Shown: positions 7,518-17,347 of the stretch, in pieces
Position numbering within the stretch: the first letter of the stretch is position 1
Layout of the letters: every line of letters begins with the position of its first letter
Source of the DNA: Haloprofundus marisrubri
GTDB lineage: Archaea > Halobacteriota > Halobacteria > Halobacteriales > Haloferacaceae
Reading direction: 5' to 3'
Assembly (NCBI RefSeq): GCF_001469955.1
Contig: NZ_LOPU01000017.1
Coordinates: 1 to 64,000, forward strand
Length of the DNA: 64,000 bases
Position numbers and translations under genes: made by a program
Notes under the pieces: generated by a model
Seen by the model: the letters and a program-made list of their open reading frames with translations, nothing else
Told to the model about the DNA's origin: nothing
Databases searched by the model: none

Positions 7518-8450
7518 ATGACAACGAGAAACGTCTACACCACCACGTTTGACGAATCGAACGGACAGACCATCCAAGCCGAGCACTGCCCCGAATGTGA
7601 CGGCAGGCTTCGAACTGAAGGCGGCGAACATCGCTGCACCGAGTGCGGGCTGATTGTCAACGAATACTGGATCGACAACACAGCGCAGCCGCGTGTGTTT
7701 TCATCGGAAGAACGGAGTCGAAAACGGACTGGTGCGCCGTTGACAGTGAGTCGGCACGATCGGGGACTGTCGACCGAAATCGGCTACAAGAAAGACGGAT
7801 ACGGCAAGATGCTCTCAGGCAAGAGACAACGTGAGTTCGGCCGGCTCCGAAAGCAGCAGAACCGGGCGCGGTTTGGCTCAAAACAGGAGCGAAATCTCGC
7901 ACATGGTTTCGGCGAGATCAAGCGGATGAGCGGTGCGCTTGGACTCGACAAAACTGTCGTCGAATTCGCGTCGCAGCTGTTCCGAACAGCACAGAACGAG
8001 AATCTTCTCGTTGGTCGTTCGATCGAGTCCATGTCGTCGGCGAGTCTGTACGCGGCGTGTCGGTGCACAGGTACAACTCGAACCCTCAACGACGTTGCGC
8101 GAGTAGCCGCGTGTCGATACCAGCGTGTGAAGAACGACTACAAAGTACTCAACGCCGAGCTGGGACTGGCGGCAGCGGTGCAGCGACCGAAGCAACTCGT
8201 TCCACGAATTGCTTCTGCGTGTGATGTCTCACGGCTGGCCGAACGACGGGCACTTGAACTCGCAGATGTCGCCTGGGATGAAGGGTTAGCGAACGGACGA
8301 GCACCGTCGGGTATCGCAGCAGCGTGTGTCTACATGGCCGTCGACGAAGTCGGTGACGCGATCACACAGGTCGATGTCGCAAAAACAGCAGGGACGTCCC
8401 CTGTGACGCTTCGAGGGCGATATGAGGAGCTACAGAATGTTGCGTTGTGA
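7518..8450 (+). CDS. tfb: Transcription initiation factor IIB (accessory TFB)
   Basis: 310 residues, the normal TFB length. The N-terminal zinc ribbon has Cys24, Cys27, Cys40 and Cys43 (CPEC and CTEC). The B-finger region RVFSSEERSRKRTGAPLTVS follows, then two cyclin-like repeats, the second with IAAACVYMAVDE. TFB bridges TBP-bound promoters and RNA polymerase. Haloarchaea carry many TFBs and plasmid-borne copies can reprogramme promoter choice; whether this one does so here is inference. The ATG at 7518 is chosen over an upstream in-frame start inside the hairpin leader. Confidence 0.9.
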   Translation: MTTRNVYTTTFDESNGQTIQAEHCPECDGRLRTEGGEHRCTECGLIVNEYWIDNTAQPRVFSSEERSRKRTGAPLTVSRHDRGLSTEIGYKKDGYGKMLSGKRQREFGRLRKQQNRARFGSKQERNLAHGFGEIKRMSGALGLDKTVVEFASQLFRTAQNENLLVGRSIESMSSASLYAACRCTGTTRTLNDVARVAACRYQRVKNDYKVLNAELGLAAAVQRPKQLVPRIASACDVSRLAERRALELADVAWDEGLANGRAPSGIAAACVYMAVDEVGDAITQVDVAKTAGTSPVTLRGRYEELQNVAL

Positions 8451-8691
8451 CAACGTCCGTGCGAAGGCTGTTGTCTGGAGTAAGTTATCCGCGACTTTGG
8501 TGAGTGGTTTCTGAGGAGTCCCTCGACAGGTTTCGAGTACAAGCGAAGATCCACCGCGTCGATAGACGGTCACATTGTTTTGCTCGGAGCCCAATCCATG
8601 AGCGAATGGCTGACAAATGAGAATATCAATAAGTTACAACTATGTGAAAAATTACATTGTATGAAAATTCTCTGACAACCGTGTTTGTGCC

Positions 8692-9762
8692 ATGAAGCGG
8701 AAATTTCTGGTGGTCGTAGTACTCCTCATTACTCTCGCCGGGTGTACGGCAACCGACGCCGATCCAGCCACAACCAAATCAGCCGAATCAACGGTGACAG
8801 GAAACGTCACGACTGAGGAAGTAGAGACGAGCAATTCGACAAGCGAAGAAGGAACTCCAACCGCAACACCAACCGAGAGCCCTTCCACGGCCACACCTAC
8901 ATCAACACCTACCGCGACTGCGACTCCAACGCCAACAGCGACCGAGACAGACGACGACAGTTCCACCGCATCAACAAGCGCAGCGACTACGAACAATCAG
9001 AGTACATCGCGCCTATTCGAAGTCAGGCTGCACAACGCAGAGAAACAGAATGGTGGCTACACTGACTTTGATCTAAAAACCCGAGCGAACACCTCTATTC
9101 CACTGGGAGACATCACGAGTGAAGAAGACCCCTTCTTTGCTGTCGCACTCAACAGAGAGCGCGTCACTCGAACTGAGAAAGTAGCAATCTCGGAAGATGG
9201 GGAGTATACGATTTTAGTTCCAAAAGAATCCATCCAACGCCATGCAGGGTCGACAGTCACAGTCAATGTTACACTGTATGAAGGCGATGCTCTGAGTGAC
9301 ACCCTGATCACCTCACAAACACGTACTATAAAAATCGTCGACGATCCTTCTGAGAGTAGTGTGTCCTCTTTGGACTCAGCAGAGACTACTACAACGAGCA
9401 CTGCGACAGCCACAGCGACTCCAACGTCAACGCCTACCACGGCTTCGACGACTTCGACAGCAACACCAACACCTACCTCTACGCCGACAGAGACGCCTAC
9501 CCCAACGCCTACGCCGACACCGAAGCAACAGGAGCTGGTCGTCACAGTCGTTGAAGTCGTCGATGGAGACACGATCAAAGTCAAATACGAAAATGGCACT
9601 CGGGACACTGTCCGACTCCTCGGTGTCGACACACCCGAAGTACACGTCGGCAATACTCCCGACGAATTCGAAGGTGTCCCGAACACCGAGGCCGGTGCCA
9701 ACTGCCTCAGCGAACACGGAGACACTGCGAGCAGCTTTACGAAGAGCGAACTGATGGGTGAG
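8692..9762 (+). pseudogene. Secreted thermonuclease, 5' half (interrupted by insertion)
   Basis: The N-terminus is a lipoprotein signal (VVLLITLAGC). A Thr/Pro-rich low-complexity linker, a folded middle segment and a second TP-rich linker follow, and the beginning of a staphylococcal-nuclease-like domain appears at VVEVVDGDTIKVKYEN and LLGVDTPEVH. Reading runs into the insertion after the Gly-Glu codons ending at 9762 and stops at 9780. The missing nuclease half resumes in frame at 37662. Joined, the protein would have 497 residues: an exported, probably lipid-anchored nuclease. Confidence 0.9.
9756..9762. repeat. Target-site duplication, left copy
   Basis: GGGTGAG lies directly outside the left terminal inverted repeat. 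The identical heptamer directly follows the right inverted repeat at 37655-37661. Confidence 0.85.
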
Positions 9763-9782
9763 CACAGTTTCGGAGGATAGGT
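9763..9782. repeat. Left terminal inverted repeat
   Basis: CACAGTTTCGGAGGATAGGT pairs with the complement of 37635-37654 at 15 of 20 positions, including the outer CACA and an uninterrupted 9-base TCGGAGGAT block. Confidence 0.85.
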
Positions 9783-9950
9783 CAGTTCGGGATTAAATCG
9801 CCGTCTGCTCGTGGTTCTACTTACCGTTCGAGTACCGATTTTGAACCCTCTGGATCCGATCTACCAAGGGAACGTCCAGAATTTCTCGGATTCTGGCGCT
9901 GCTGAACAGCGTTACCACTCCTAAGAGGCGACCAGTAGCGGGTCGGTCGG

Positions 9951-11636
9951 TCAGTCGGGTGGAATCAGCGCTGAAACGACGATCTCGACACACTCACCAG
10001 CGGTCAGAATCGGCGCGTAGCCTATCTCGCCGTCAACCCCCGCTTTCAGTAGGAAATCTGTGAGCCGCCAGATATTGTAGAGTAAGACCGCGAACACGAA
10101 GTAGAACAACCGAACACGGTAGTCCTTCGAGGACGTCTTTGCGAGGAAATCGTTCTTAATGCTCTTGTACTCGTTTTCGATTTGCCAGCGGCGGCTGTAG
10201 CGCTGACAGAACGACTCGGCCTCCTTCGGCCCGACTCTGAGATTCGTCGCAAACACAGCTGTTCCATCGCCTTTCGTCGACGGGACGTACAGAAACTGCA
10301 TCGAGTGCTCTCCCGACTCAATGTGTACAGAGGCCGATTCGACGGCCACGTCTTCCCCATCACTCTCCATCGTCTCAATCACCTTCTTCTCCGTACTGGT
10401 GATTCGCTTCGGGATGAGGTAATTCACACTGAGATTGGACAACGTCTGAAAGACACGCATCGAGTCGAACTCGCGGTCGCAGAGCACTGTCTCGATTGGA
10501 ACGTGCTGCTTAGCTCGCCGAACCAATTGACGGACGACGCGATGGATCTGATTGGGCGGGTTGTCGTCCCAGGCTGAACTCTCTCGAACTGGTTCGACGG
10601 CCAGGATGAGTGGGACATTCAGCCCAACGATCGACAGGGTGGCAAATTTGAACGCTCGCTCTTCGTGATTGAGCCCACTAACCATCGTCATTCCCTCGAC
10701 ATCGCCATAGAATGGGACGGTCGTGATGTCGATCGCGACTGTCACCGGCCGGCGGAACGATGCTTCGGATTTTATGACCGAGAGTAGCCGGTCGGTCGCT
10801 AAGTCGAATCCATCAATCAACTTCTCGGACTCAAATTGTTTGATCGTTCTGAGATGCGTATCGCCGTGTGGACTACCGTCCGAGCTGTGTCGATACTGAA
10901 ACCGGGCCGCTCCTTGCGGCGTCCCGCAGCTAACCATTCCCATGAAGGTTTGCAACTCGAAGAACTGCGTGTCTTCATAGGTCGCGTTCGCAGCACGACC
11001 GGAATCGAACTCATCAAAGCCGTGATCACGAGCGAGTCGTGTCGTCCGGTAGATTTGCTCGTCGGAAAATTCACAGCCAGCTGTCTCGTCATCAGTAGAG
11101 GCGATCACTTCGTCAATGATCTCTGCCTTCGGCCGGACAGTGGGAGCTGAAAACTCGCGGTCGTGGGCCTGTTTGATGACGAAGTGGGCAGTAACCTGAA
11201 CGAATTCCCGGACCCCGTCGTCGAAGCGCTTGCGCCACGTTCGGGACAACACAGATTCATCGGGGATGTGTTTCAAACCGAGTGGCTCGGCGAGTTCTTG
11301 GAACCGAGCCAGCGCTCGATAGCTTGTACCCGTGGCCTCTCGGTAGATGAGGAGCCGAACCATTCCGAGAAAGGAGTGTGGAGCAGGGTGCCACTCAGGG
11401 TAGCTATCGTCAAGGTATTTCGTCTGGATTGAACTCTCTGCAACGCTCGATACTAGAGATTTTCCTGCTCGCAGCTGCTCAGTGATTTCGATTCCCGTAC
11501 TGTAGGCGTGGGTCATCCGGCAGGCACGGTCCGAGAGCGGCTCCAGCGAGTCCGCCATTAACTCCCGATCGGAGCGGCGCGGTAGAAGTGGTCGCGGAAA
11601 CGTCTGTTTTGTGGCGCCACCCACGGATTTTGACAC
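9951..11636 (-). CDS. DDE transposase of a haloarchaeal IS (IS4-superfamily, ISH3-like fold)
   Basis: Up to 561 residues; a later ATG at 11558 is also plausible. Putative catalytic residues are seen in order: Asp in VTVAIDITTVPFYGD, Asp in ETVLCDREFDS and Glu in RRWQIENEYKSIKND, the last inside the Y/R-x-E-x4-K-like motif of IS4-type enzymes. The C-terminus is the hydrophobic LFYFVFAVLLYNIWRL typical of this group. The gene reads toward the left inverted repeat, 188 bp away. I cannot name the exact ISfinder family. It is full-length and may be active. Confidence 0.88.
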   Translation of the reverse strand: MSKSVGGATKQTFPRPLLPRRSDRELMADSLEPLSDRACRMTHAYSTGIEITEQLRAGKSLVSSVAESSIQTKYLDDSYPEWHPAPHSFLGMVRLLIYREATGTSYRALARFQELAEPLGLKHIPDESVLSRTWRKRFDDGVREFVQVTAHFVIKQAHDREFSAPTVRPKAEIIDEVIASTDDETAGCEFSDEQIYRTTRLARDHGFDEFDSGRAANATYEDTQFFELQTFMGMVSCGTPQGAARFQYRHSSDGSPHGDTHLRTIKQFESEKLIDGFDLATDRLLSVIKSEASFRRPVTVAIDITTVPFYGDVEGMTMVSGLNHEERAFKFATLSIVGLNVPLILAVEPVRESSAWDDNPPNQIHRVVRQLVRRAKQHVPIETVLCDREFDSMRVFQTLSNLSVNYLIPKRITSTEKKVIETMESDGEDVAVESASVHIESGEHSMQFLYVPSTKGDGTAVFATNLRVGPKEAESFCQRYSRRWQIENEYKSIKNDFLAKTSSKDYRVRLFYFVFAVLLYNIWRLTDFLLKAGVDGEIGYAPILTAGECVEIVVSALIPPD

Positions 11637-11683
11637 TGCTTGTATACACGACTATCTCGCCCTACTGGAAAGGTGACTATTAC

Positions 11684-11692
11684 TGTTGGCAA
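11684..11692. repeat. 9-bp repeat, left copy
   Basis: TGTTGGCAA occurs here, about 50 bp upstream of the transposase start, and again at 37574-37582. It may mark the point where 25.9 kb entered an older IS. A 9-base match could also arise by chance. Confidence 0.45.
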
Positions 11693-11756
11693 CATCATTA
11701 TCAAGAATAGCTAATCCAATATAGAATATTAATACGTTGAACTCAGGACTGCGTAT

Positions 11757-12134
11757 ATGAGCTATCGGAAGGTGAACTATGAGGACGTCGAACAGGTTTC
11801 GGATGCGAAGCATTTCCTGAGTGAACCGCTCGGCTGTCGCCAGGTTGGCGTGACGTTCTCTCGATGTCTACCAGGGTGGAACAGTGAACCGCACGACCAC
11901 GTCGATGATGAGCACGAGGAAGTCTACGTGCTGGTCAGCGGGGCTGCAGAAGTCCGAGTTGATCAAGAATCGGTGCCTGTTGAAGAGGGAGATGCGGTCT
12001 GGATTGCGCCTGAGGCAACGAGACAGATTCGAAACGGTAAGGAAGAGAGTGCCTTCGTCCTGATCAGTGCTCCCGAATTCGATTCCTCCGGAAGTGCAGA
12101 TGATGCTTGGAACCTCACTGGGTTTCAGGGATAG
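11757..12134 (+). CDS. Single-domain cupin
   Basis: 125 residues forming one cupin barrel. Motif 1 contains PHDHVDDEHEEVYVLVSG with His46, His48, His53 and Glu54/55 as probable metal ligands. Motif 2 is the later EEGDAVWIAPEATRQIRN strand. Such proteins bind a divalent metal and act as sensors, isomerases or dioxygenases; no substrate can be inferred. It is the first cargo gene after the transposase and converges on the hisI operon, whose last codon lies 2 bp away. Confidence 0.75.
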   Translation: MSYRKVNYEDVEQVSDAKHFLSEPLGCRQVGVTFSRCLPGWNSEPHDHVDDEHEEVYVLVSGAAEVRVDQESVPVEEGDAVWIAPEATRQIRNGKEESAFVLISAPEFDSSGSADDAWNLTGFQG

Positions 12135-12136
12135 AC

Positions 12137-12514
12137 CTACCCATAGACCTCATCTGGGTCGTAGACTTTCTCTCCGACCGTTTCGCCATCAATCGTTCGG
12201 GAAAAGCACGAACGATATCCCGTATGACAGGCCCCGCTCTCTTGCTCGACGCGATAGAGGAGTCCGTCTCCGTCACAATCGACGCGAATCTCCTGCACCC
12301 GTTGGATGTGTCCGCTCGTTCCACCCTTTTTCCAGAGTTCGTCACGACTCCGAGAGTAGTAGTGGGCGAGGCCAGTCTCCTTCGTCGCCGCCACCGCTTG
12401 GGGAGAGACGTACGCGAGCATCAGAATTTCGTCCGTCTCTACGTCTTGTGCAACCGCCGGAATCAGCTCGTCGTCCCCAAAATCGAGTTCAGTATCTAGC
12501 GAACCATCGTCCAT
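12137..12514 (-). CDS. hisI: Phosphoribosyl-AMP cyclohydrolase (HisI)
   Basis: 125 residues, full length for HisI, which opens the purine ring of phosphoribosyl-AMP in histidine synthesis. Metal-binding elements are intact: VDCDGDGLL (Asp ligands and first Cys) and [10 protein letters not shown] (two Cys of the zinc site). The usual KGETSG loop reads KKGGTSG here, a Glu to Gly change. It is the last gene of the flavoprotein-S14-FeoB-DUF7124 operon, separated from the preceding gene by 34 bp. In bacteria HisI paralogues sit beside COG0523 zinc chaperones, so this may be a stress copy rather than the only hisI. Confidence 0.88.
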   Translation of the reverse strand: MDDGSLDTELDFGDDELIPAVAQDVETDEILMLAYVSPQAVAATKETGLAHYYSRSRDELWKKGGTSGHIQRVQEIRVDCDGDGLLYRVEQESGACHTGYRSCFSRTIDGETVGEKVYDPDEVYG

Positions 12515-12548
12515 ACAGGACGGTATGAGCGCCGAGGGATACCAATTC

Positions 12549-12959
12549 TCATTCTTGTGTCCGGAGGATGCGATTCAACCGTGCGGTCCATCGTGTCCGT
12601 GGTGGCGTATCTGGGGTTTCCAGCTCCCAGCCAGCAGCATCTGCAGCATCTCCGAGGCTAAGATATTCCCATCGGGGCTGAGGGAGGTAGCCCGGGTGAT
12701 TGGAGACGGCTCCGACCAAGACGTGTCTCTCCGTGTTAAACTGGCTACAGAGACGCTGGAAGTTTGATGAGGTTGGCCTCACCTGGAAATCTCGCCGAAT
12801 GAGATGCTCGGCGCTGAAGGCGTGAGCGGCGTCGGAATCCGTCGAGACGAGACCGACGTTCTGCGCCCAGCGTCGTGCATCGACGACCACCGCCTGTGGC
12901 TCACGAATCTGCTGAAGCGACGCAAGTTCGAACGCGAGCGTCATCGTCTTCCCAGCCAT
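12549..12959 (-). CDS. DUF7124-like haloarchaeal protein
   Basis: 136 residues from the ATG at 12959, two bases after the FeoB stop. It starts [16 protein letters not shown], contains QNVGLVSTD and [10 protein letters not shown], and ends in a basic tail. It is paralogous to the protein at 17952-18332 (same LTLA start, YVGIVSS, YVFVGTDE). From memory this corresponds to DUF7124, function unknown. Both copies in this island are cotranscribed with a metal importer and a flavoprotein, which points to a role in metal acquisition. Confidence 0.65.
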   Translation of the reverse strand: MAGKTMTLAFELASLQQIREPQAVVVDARRWAQNVGLVSTDSDAAHAFSAEHLIRRDFQVRPTSSNFQRLCSQFNTERHVLVGAVSNHPGYLPQPRWEYLSLGDAADAAGWELETPDTPPRTRWTARLNRILRTQE

Positions 12960-12961
12960 CG

Positions 12962-14671
12962 TTAGAGGAAGAACGCGCCGCCCCACCCGATGAGGAGTGA
13001 GAAGCCAGCGGCAGCCGCTGCCTGCCGGAGCATCATCCGTCCAGCGTACTTCGGGGAAAGTTCTTTTGCGACTGTGATCGCTGTAACCAGACACGGAAGC
13101 AACACTCCCGCGAGGTAGACAGCCGTCAGAACCTGCACGGGGGTCATCGCGGACAGCGTCGCGCTGAGGCCATCCGACTGTAACAGGAGAAGACCGTCCT
13201 TGCGGATAGACCCCATCACGACGACGAGTGCCGTCTCACCAGGGAGGTTGAACAGCCCCATCACTGGGGAGAGCACCTCGCCGATCACGTCTAAGACGCC
13301 GAAATAATCGAGGAGTGAAGCGACGAGGACGATCCCGGCGAAGATAGGGAGCGCCTTCAGGAAGAAACTCCGAATCACAGTTCTGGTCTCTCGCCACACG
13401 GACTGCCAACTGGGCCACTGGAGGAACGCACGGTTTTCGGTGGCGAGTGACGCTGTTCGCGCACGCTCGGGTGCGATCAGACGCGCGTAGACGAGCGTCG
13501 TAGTGGTGAGAATTCCGAGATATGGGAGAACGAGCCATGGCATCTCGACGGCTGCGAACACAGCAAGCGTCGCAGGGAACTGGTACGAACAGGCCGAACC
13601 GAACCCGATTGCCGAGACGGTCGTTCGGCGCGTACAGTCCGAACAGCCTCGAGTGCTGGTGACTGCCGGAACGTTACAACCGAATCCCATCACCACGCGA
13701 ACGAGGTCCCGCCCGGTGAGACCCACGCGCTGAAGGTATGGATGGAGTGACGCGGTGAGTCGCGTGACGAGTCCGCTCTTCTTGTAGACGGCCATGAAGA
13801 CCGCGAAAATAAGGATGGTCGGCCCGGCCCAGACGAACAGGAACGGGCCCATCGAGAGCAGGCCGTAATCGCCACCCAGAACTGCTGCGAGCGGTCCCGG
13901 GAGCTCGCTCGTCCATCGAATCGCGGGTTCCAGCAGTGCACTCACTCGGGGAGAGAGTTCGGCCGCCGCAGCGTTCGCGAAGTGAACTGCGGCCGCGGCT
14001 GGTAGCAGGAGCAAAGCAATACTGACCAACGGGCCGAAAAGCGGATGCTCGATAATCGTCTCCGGCCGGTCGAGATGAATACCTGTCTGCCGGTGAACCC
14101 GCCCCGGGAACTCGTCGGCGTCGTGAAGCGCACTGACGAGGTGCTTGTGACCGGTTCCGTCAACTGCAGCGCTGCCGCCATCAGTCGCAACGCGGGAGAC
14201 GCTTCGCGCGTCCACCGGAGCGAGCGGGACCCCGAGGTCGTCGGAGAGCTCGTCTAGTTCAGCACGTGCGTCAGGCTGGTTCTCAACCTTGTCCCAGAAC
14301 GTCACCGCAATCGCACCGACTTTTCCCTGCACCAGCGGCAGTAAGTCTTCGAGGTCGTCGTCGATGTTCGTCGCACGAACGACGAGTAACACGGTCTCAG
14401 TTGCTTCGACGGCGCTAATCGCCGTCCGAGTGGTCTCGGTGTCCGTCCCGAGCAGGATGCCGGGTGTATCGACGAAGACGAACTCCTCGGACTCGTACCG
14501 CTCGACATCGACGGTCGTTCCGCGGAAGTTCCCCGTCGTCGGATTCGCCCCCGAGAGACCAGCGACGAGTTCCGACTTCCCGACGCTCTCTTTGCCGACG
14601 ACGACGACGGATTTCTTCCCGCTGTTCTCCGTCGATGGGACGTTCCCCGTGACGCTCTGTGCATCAGTCAT
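12962..14671 (-). CDS. feoB: FeoB-like metal transporter with N-terminal G domain
   Basis: 569 residues. The G domain starts with the P-loop GKESVGKS, a G2-like region [10 protein letters not shown] and G3 VDTPG; the G4-like site reads FWDK instead of NxxD. The membrane part has two Gate-type nucleoside-recognition blocks ([34 protein letters not shown] and later [14 protein letters not shown]). FeoB imports ferrous iron. In this zinc-oriented operon the substrate could be another divalent metal. The ATG at 14671 overlaps the end of the S14 gene by 8 bp; earlier in-frame starts would lie inside that gene. Confidence 0.85.
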   Translation of the reverse strand: MTDAQSVTGNVPSTENSGKKSVVVVGKESVGKSELVAGLSGANPTTGNFRGTTVDVERYESEEFVFVDTPGILLGTDTETTRTAISAVEATETVLLVVRATNIDDDLEDLLPLVQGKVGAIAVTFWDKVENQPDARAELDELSDDLGVPLAPVDARSVSRVATDGGSAAVDGTGHKHLVSALHDADEFPGRVHRQTGIHLDRPETIIEHPLFGPLVSIALLLLPAAAAVHFANAAAAELSPRVSALLEPAIRWTSELPGPLAAVLGGDYGLLSMGPFLFVWAGPTILIFAVFMAVYKKSGLVTRLTASLHPYLQRVGLTGRDLVRVVMGFGCNVPAVTSTRGCSDCTRRTTVSAIGFGSACSYQFPATLAVFAAVEMPWLVLPYLGILTTTTLVYARLIAPERARTASLATENRAFLQWPSWQSVWRETRTVIRSFFLKALPIFAGIVLVASLLDYFGVLDVIGEVLSPVMGLFNLPGETALVVVMGSIRKDGLLLLQSDGLSATLSAMTPVQVLTAVYLAGVLLPCLVTAITVAKELSPKYAGRMMLRQAAAAAGFSLLIGWGGAFFL

Positions 14672-14849
14672 ACTTCTTGAACCCCATCTTCGGAGCCAGT
14701 TCACGGAACGACTGCCGACAGAGCCAGATGTCATACTTGCCGACGAGCCCCTGTTCGCGGCCCGTCATCCGGCAGACGTGTCGCTCGTCGTCTCTTGCCT
14801 CGTTCGACTGCTCGGTTCCGTTGTCATCCTGCGGAGTCTCTCGTGTCAT
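14664..14849 (-). CDS. Ribosomal protein S14 paralogue lacking half of the zinc cysteines
   Basis: 61 residues. The C-terminal 38 residues are unmistakable archaeal small-subunit protein S14: [17 protein letters not shown], then [14 protein letters not shown]. Normal archaeal S14 holds Zn with CxxC...CxxC. Here the first pair reads CRMT and the second CRQS, so only one Cys of each pair remains and tetrahedral zinc binding is lost. Bacterial C-minus S14 copies replace the zinc form during zinc starvation. Placement between a flavoprotein and a FeoB-like importer inside a zinc island supports the same role here. ATG 14849 follows the upstream stop by 2 bp. Confidence 0.88.
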   Translation of the reverse strand: MTRETPQDDNGTEQSNEARDDERHVCRMTGREQGLVGKYDIWLCRQSFRELAPKMGFKKYD

Positions 14850-14851
14850 AA

Positions 14852-16012
14852 TTAGCAGTCGCACATGTCGGGTTCACAGCAGGACAGATCCTCGAGGAAC
14901 ATGTCCTTTTCACGGTACTCCTCCAGCGGAGTTCGGTCGATGTCGAGTCTCGCAGCAATTTCGTCGGCGACGACAGCGAAGCGCTGTCTGAACTTGTAGA
15001 TGAAGCAGAACTCTTGGCCGTTGTGTGCGACCCGTGGACCGGCCAGGAACAAGCCGGGAGTGGTGGTCGACTCGTCCCGTTCAGTTAGCTGGCGTTGGCC
15101 GTTCTCGAATTCGAAGTATTCGTCGACGAGACCGAGCCCGCTCTCGAATCCAGTCGCGAGCACTGGCCGATTTCGTGTGATAAACGACTCGCCGTCGGTA
15201 CCGGTTACATCGAATGTCGCCTCCTCAACGTCGACGCGCTCGACGCGGATTCCGTCTTCGAGAGCAATCGGTTCATCGTGTTCGAGGGCCCTCCGCAGCC
15301 GCTGGCTGGTATACGGAGAGAGTACTTCGCTCGGATCGGGGCCCCGGAACTGCCACGGCCCTTCCTCGTCGACGACGAGCACTTCGTGACCCAGGTCGGC
15401 GAGTGCGAGTGCCGCGTCGATACCGCTCTCGTACCCGCCGACGATGACGATGGGGTCCTCGACACACTCGTCGGCGAACGCACTCCAAGACCCGACCCGA
15501 GAGTTGTGGACGCAGTGGCTTGCACCGGGGAACGGGTCGTCGTTCGGCTGCCCAAACTGGCCTGCCGCCCAGATGACGAACCGGCTCTGGATGACGCCGG
15601 TGGACGTGTGAAGGACGAATCCGTCGTCGTCTCGTCTGACGGATTCTACTTCCACACCGGTTCGGACTGGTAAGTCGTGAAACTCGACGACTCCCTGAAG
15701 ATATTCGGCGTACTCTGCGCCGGTCGGATGTTCACGGTCGAGCGCAAATGCAGGTGAGGTGTCAGTGGTGACAGCGTTCAGGTCCCGGCAGCCGAAGCTG
15801 TTGCTGGGAAACGATGGCGTGATGAGGCGCATCTCTTCTGGCCACTGTCTGAACGATGCTCCGACTTCGTCTCGCTCGAGGATTGCGTAGGAGTCGAGAC
15901 CAAGATCCGCGAGGGCGGCCCCGATACCCACGCCAGCGGCACCTGCTCCGACGATTGCGACGTCGAGCGACTCGTGTGTACGGGTATTTTCTGAATTCAC
16001 TGTTAACAACAT
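14852..16012 (-). CDS. FAD/NAD(P)-dependent flavoprotein with Cys-rich tail
   Basis: 386 residues of the flavin-monooxygenase/thioredoxin-reductase-like type. The FAD Rossmann motif is [14 protein letters not shown] and the NADPH motif [15 protein letters not shown], with LATGFE and GLFLAGPRV of the C-terminal FAD contact. The last residues are [10 protein letters not shown], a cluster of four Cys that could bind metal. First gene of the operon leading to S14, FeoB, DUF7124 and HisI. Substrate unknown; flavin-driven metal reduction, or metallophore or thiol chemistry, are options. A GTG at 16018 or one at 16000 could also start it. Confidence 0.75.
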   Translation of the reverse strand: MLLTVNSENTRTHESLDVAIVGAGAAGVGIGAALADLGLDSYAILERDEVGASFRQWPEEMRLITPSFPSNSFGCRDLNAVTTDTSPAFALDREHPTGAEYAEYLQGVVEFHDLPVRTGVEVESVRRDDDGFVLHTSTGVIQSRFVIWAAGQFGQPNDDPFPGASHCVHNSRVGSWSAFADECVEDPIVIVGGYESGIDAALALADLGHEVLVVDEEGPWQFRGPDPSEVLSPYTSQRLRRALEHDEPIALEDGIRVERVDVEEATFDVTGTDGESFITRNRPVLATGFESGLGLVDEYFEFENGQRQLTERDESTTTPGLFLAGPRVAHNGQEFCFIYKFRQRFAVVADEIAARLDIDRTPLEEYREKDMFLEDLSCCEPDMCDC

Positions 16013-16064
16013 AGGCACCTAGATAGCCAATTATAAATAATATACGCTCCAGTCTTAATAACAG
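16013..16064. promoter_or_regulatory. Divergent promoter between flavoprotein operon and COG0523 gene
   Basis: About 50 bp separate the two divergent starts. The AT-rich core TTATAAATAATATA (about 16030-16044) can serve as TATA box for both directions. The palindrome TGTTAACA (16001-16008) lies beside the left start. Joint control of both operons is likely from the spacing. Confidence 0.5.
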
Positions 16065-17345
16065 ATGAGTCGAGAGACGATTCCCGTCACCGTGCTGAGC
16101 GGCAACCTCGGCGCGGGCAAGACGACCGTGTTGAACAACCTCCTGAACACGCGAACGGACCTGGACATCGCGGTCTTGGTCAACGACATGGGAGAAGTGA
16201 ACGTCGATGCCGAGCGCGTCGCCGAACACTCTGACATCTCGGAGGACGACGAGGACCTGATCGAACTGTCGAACGGCTGCATCTGTTGTGAGCTGCGCGG
16301 CGACCTGCTGGACGCGCTCGCGAAGCTCGCACAAACCCGCGAGTTCGATTACTTGGTTATCGAATCGACGGGTGTCGCCGAACCGTTGCCCGTCGCCCAG
16401 ACGCTCACCATGGGATTCGACCAGGGTGACCTCGACCCCACGGAGTTCTACGAGGAGACCGGTATCGAGGTCATGGACTACTACGAACTCGACACGACGG
16501 TCACCGTCGTCGACGCCCACCAGTTCTGGACGACGTTCGACTCGAAGGAATCGCTGATGGACGGTGACACCGAGAAAGACCTCGGGAGCCTGTTGGTCGA
16601 ACAGATCGAATTCTGTGACGTCCTGCTTCTGAACAAGTGTGACCTCGTAGACGAGGAGACGCTCGACGAAATCGAAGAGATGGTCGAGTTCCTGCAACCG
16701 CGTGCGGAGATCATTCGGACGGAACACGGCGCCGTCGATCCGGAAGCAATCGTCGATACCGGACGGTTCGACTTCGAAGCAGCGAGTCAGTCCGCCGGCT
16801 GGATGCAGGAACTCGAAGAGCCCCATGCTTCTGCGGAGGAAGAACACGGGGTCACTTCATTCGTCTTCGAGTCCCGCCGACCGCTCCACCCCGAACGGTT
16901 CGCCGACCTGTTGAGCGACTTTCCGACGAACGTCGTCCGCTCGAAGGGCCACTTCTGGCTGGCAGGACGTGAAGAGGTCGCACTTGGCATCGACGTCGCG
17001 GGCCAGTCGATTCGTCTCACGCCCGCTGGAGCGTGGATCGCAACGCTCCCGCAGGAGGAACGAGCACAGTACTTCGAGGCATATCCCGAACTGGAGGAGG
17101 ACTGGCATCCCGAGTACGGCGACCGAGGCACTCAGCTCGTCATCATCGGGACCGATATGGACCACGACGAACTCCGCGCAGAACTCGAAACGGCCACGCT
17201 TTCCGACGAGGAGATGGATGCCGACTGGGGCGTCTTCGAGGACCGCTTCCCGACGTTCGAAGACGGCGAAGACGCCGAAGAAGCCACCGACGAGGACACC
17301 CAGCCCACCGACGACAGCGCCGAGGAGGTCGGCCTCACCGATTGA
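16065..17345 (+). CDS. COG0523 (CobW-family) metallochaperone GTPase 1
   Basis: 426 residues. Walker A is GNLGAGKTT near residue 13, the metal-binding CxCC sits in NGCICCELRG, the switch region is IESTGVAEP and the base-recognition motif is LNKCD. The C-terminal CobW_C domain begins GVTSFVFESRRPLHPERF, and the tail is very acidic. These GTPases deliver Zn, Co or other metals to client proteins. Of the three copies here this is the only one without a long His-rich linker. A HEAT-like gene follows 2 bp after the stop. Confidence 0.88.
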   Translation: MSRETIPVTVLSGNLGAGKTTVLNNLLNTRTDLDIAVLVNDMGEVNVDAERVAEHSDISEDDEDLIELSNGCICCELRGDLLDALAKLAQTREFDYLVIESTGVAEPLPVAQTLTMGFDQGDLDPTEFYEETGIEVMDYYELDTTVTVVDAHQFWTTFDSKESLMDGDTEKDLGSLLVEQIEFCDVLLLNKCDLVDEETLDEIEEMVEFLQPRAEIIRTEHGAVDPEAIVDTGRFDFEAASQSAGWMQELEEPHASAEEEHGVTSFVFESRRPLHPERFADLLSDFPTNVVRSKGHFWLAGREEVALGIDVAGQSIRLTPAGAWIATLPQEERAQYFEAYPELEEDWHPEYGDRGTQLVIIGTDMDHDELRAELETATLSDEEMDADWGVFEDRFPTFEDGEDAEEATDEDTQPTDDSAEEVGLTD

Positions 17346-17347
17346 CG

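Noticed and set aside
8840-9530. Possible DNA tandem repeats in the thermonuclease gene
   Set aside because: The repetition encodes Thr/Pro linkers of an exported protein and is low-complexity coding sequence.
9951-11636. IS with its own ends close to the transposase on both sides
   Set aside because: No convincing inverted partner of the left end was found shortly upstream of the transposase start; the matching end lies at 37635-37654.
15762-16847. 361-codon minus-strand frame
   Set aside because: It is antisense to the COG0523 gene and the start of the flavoprotein region, with composition unlike a real haloarchaeal protein.
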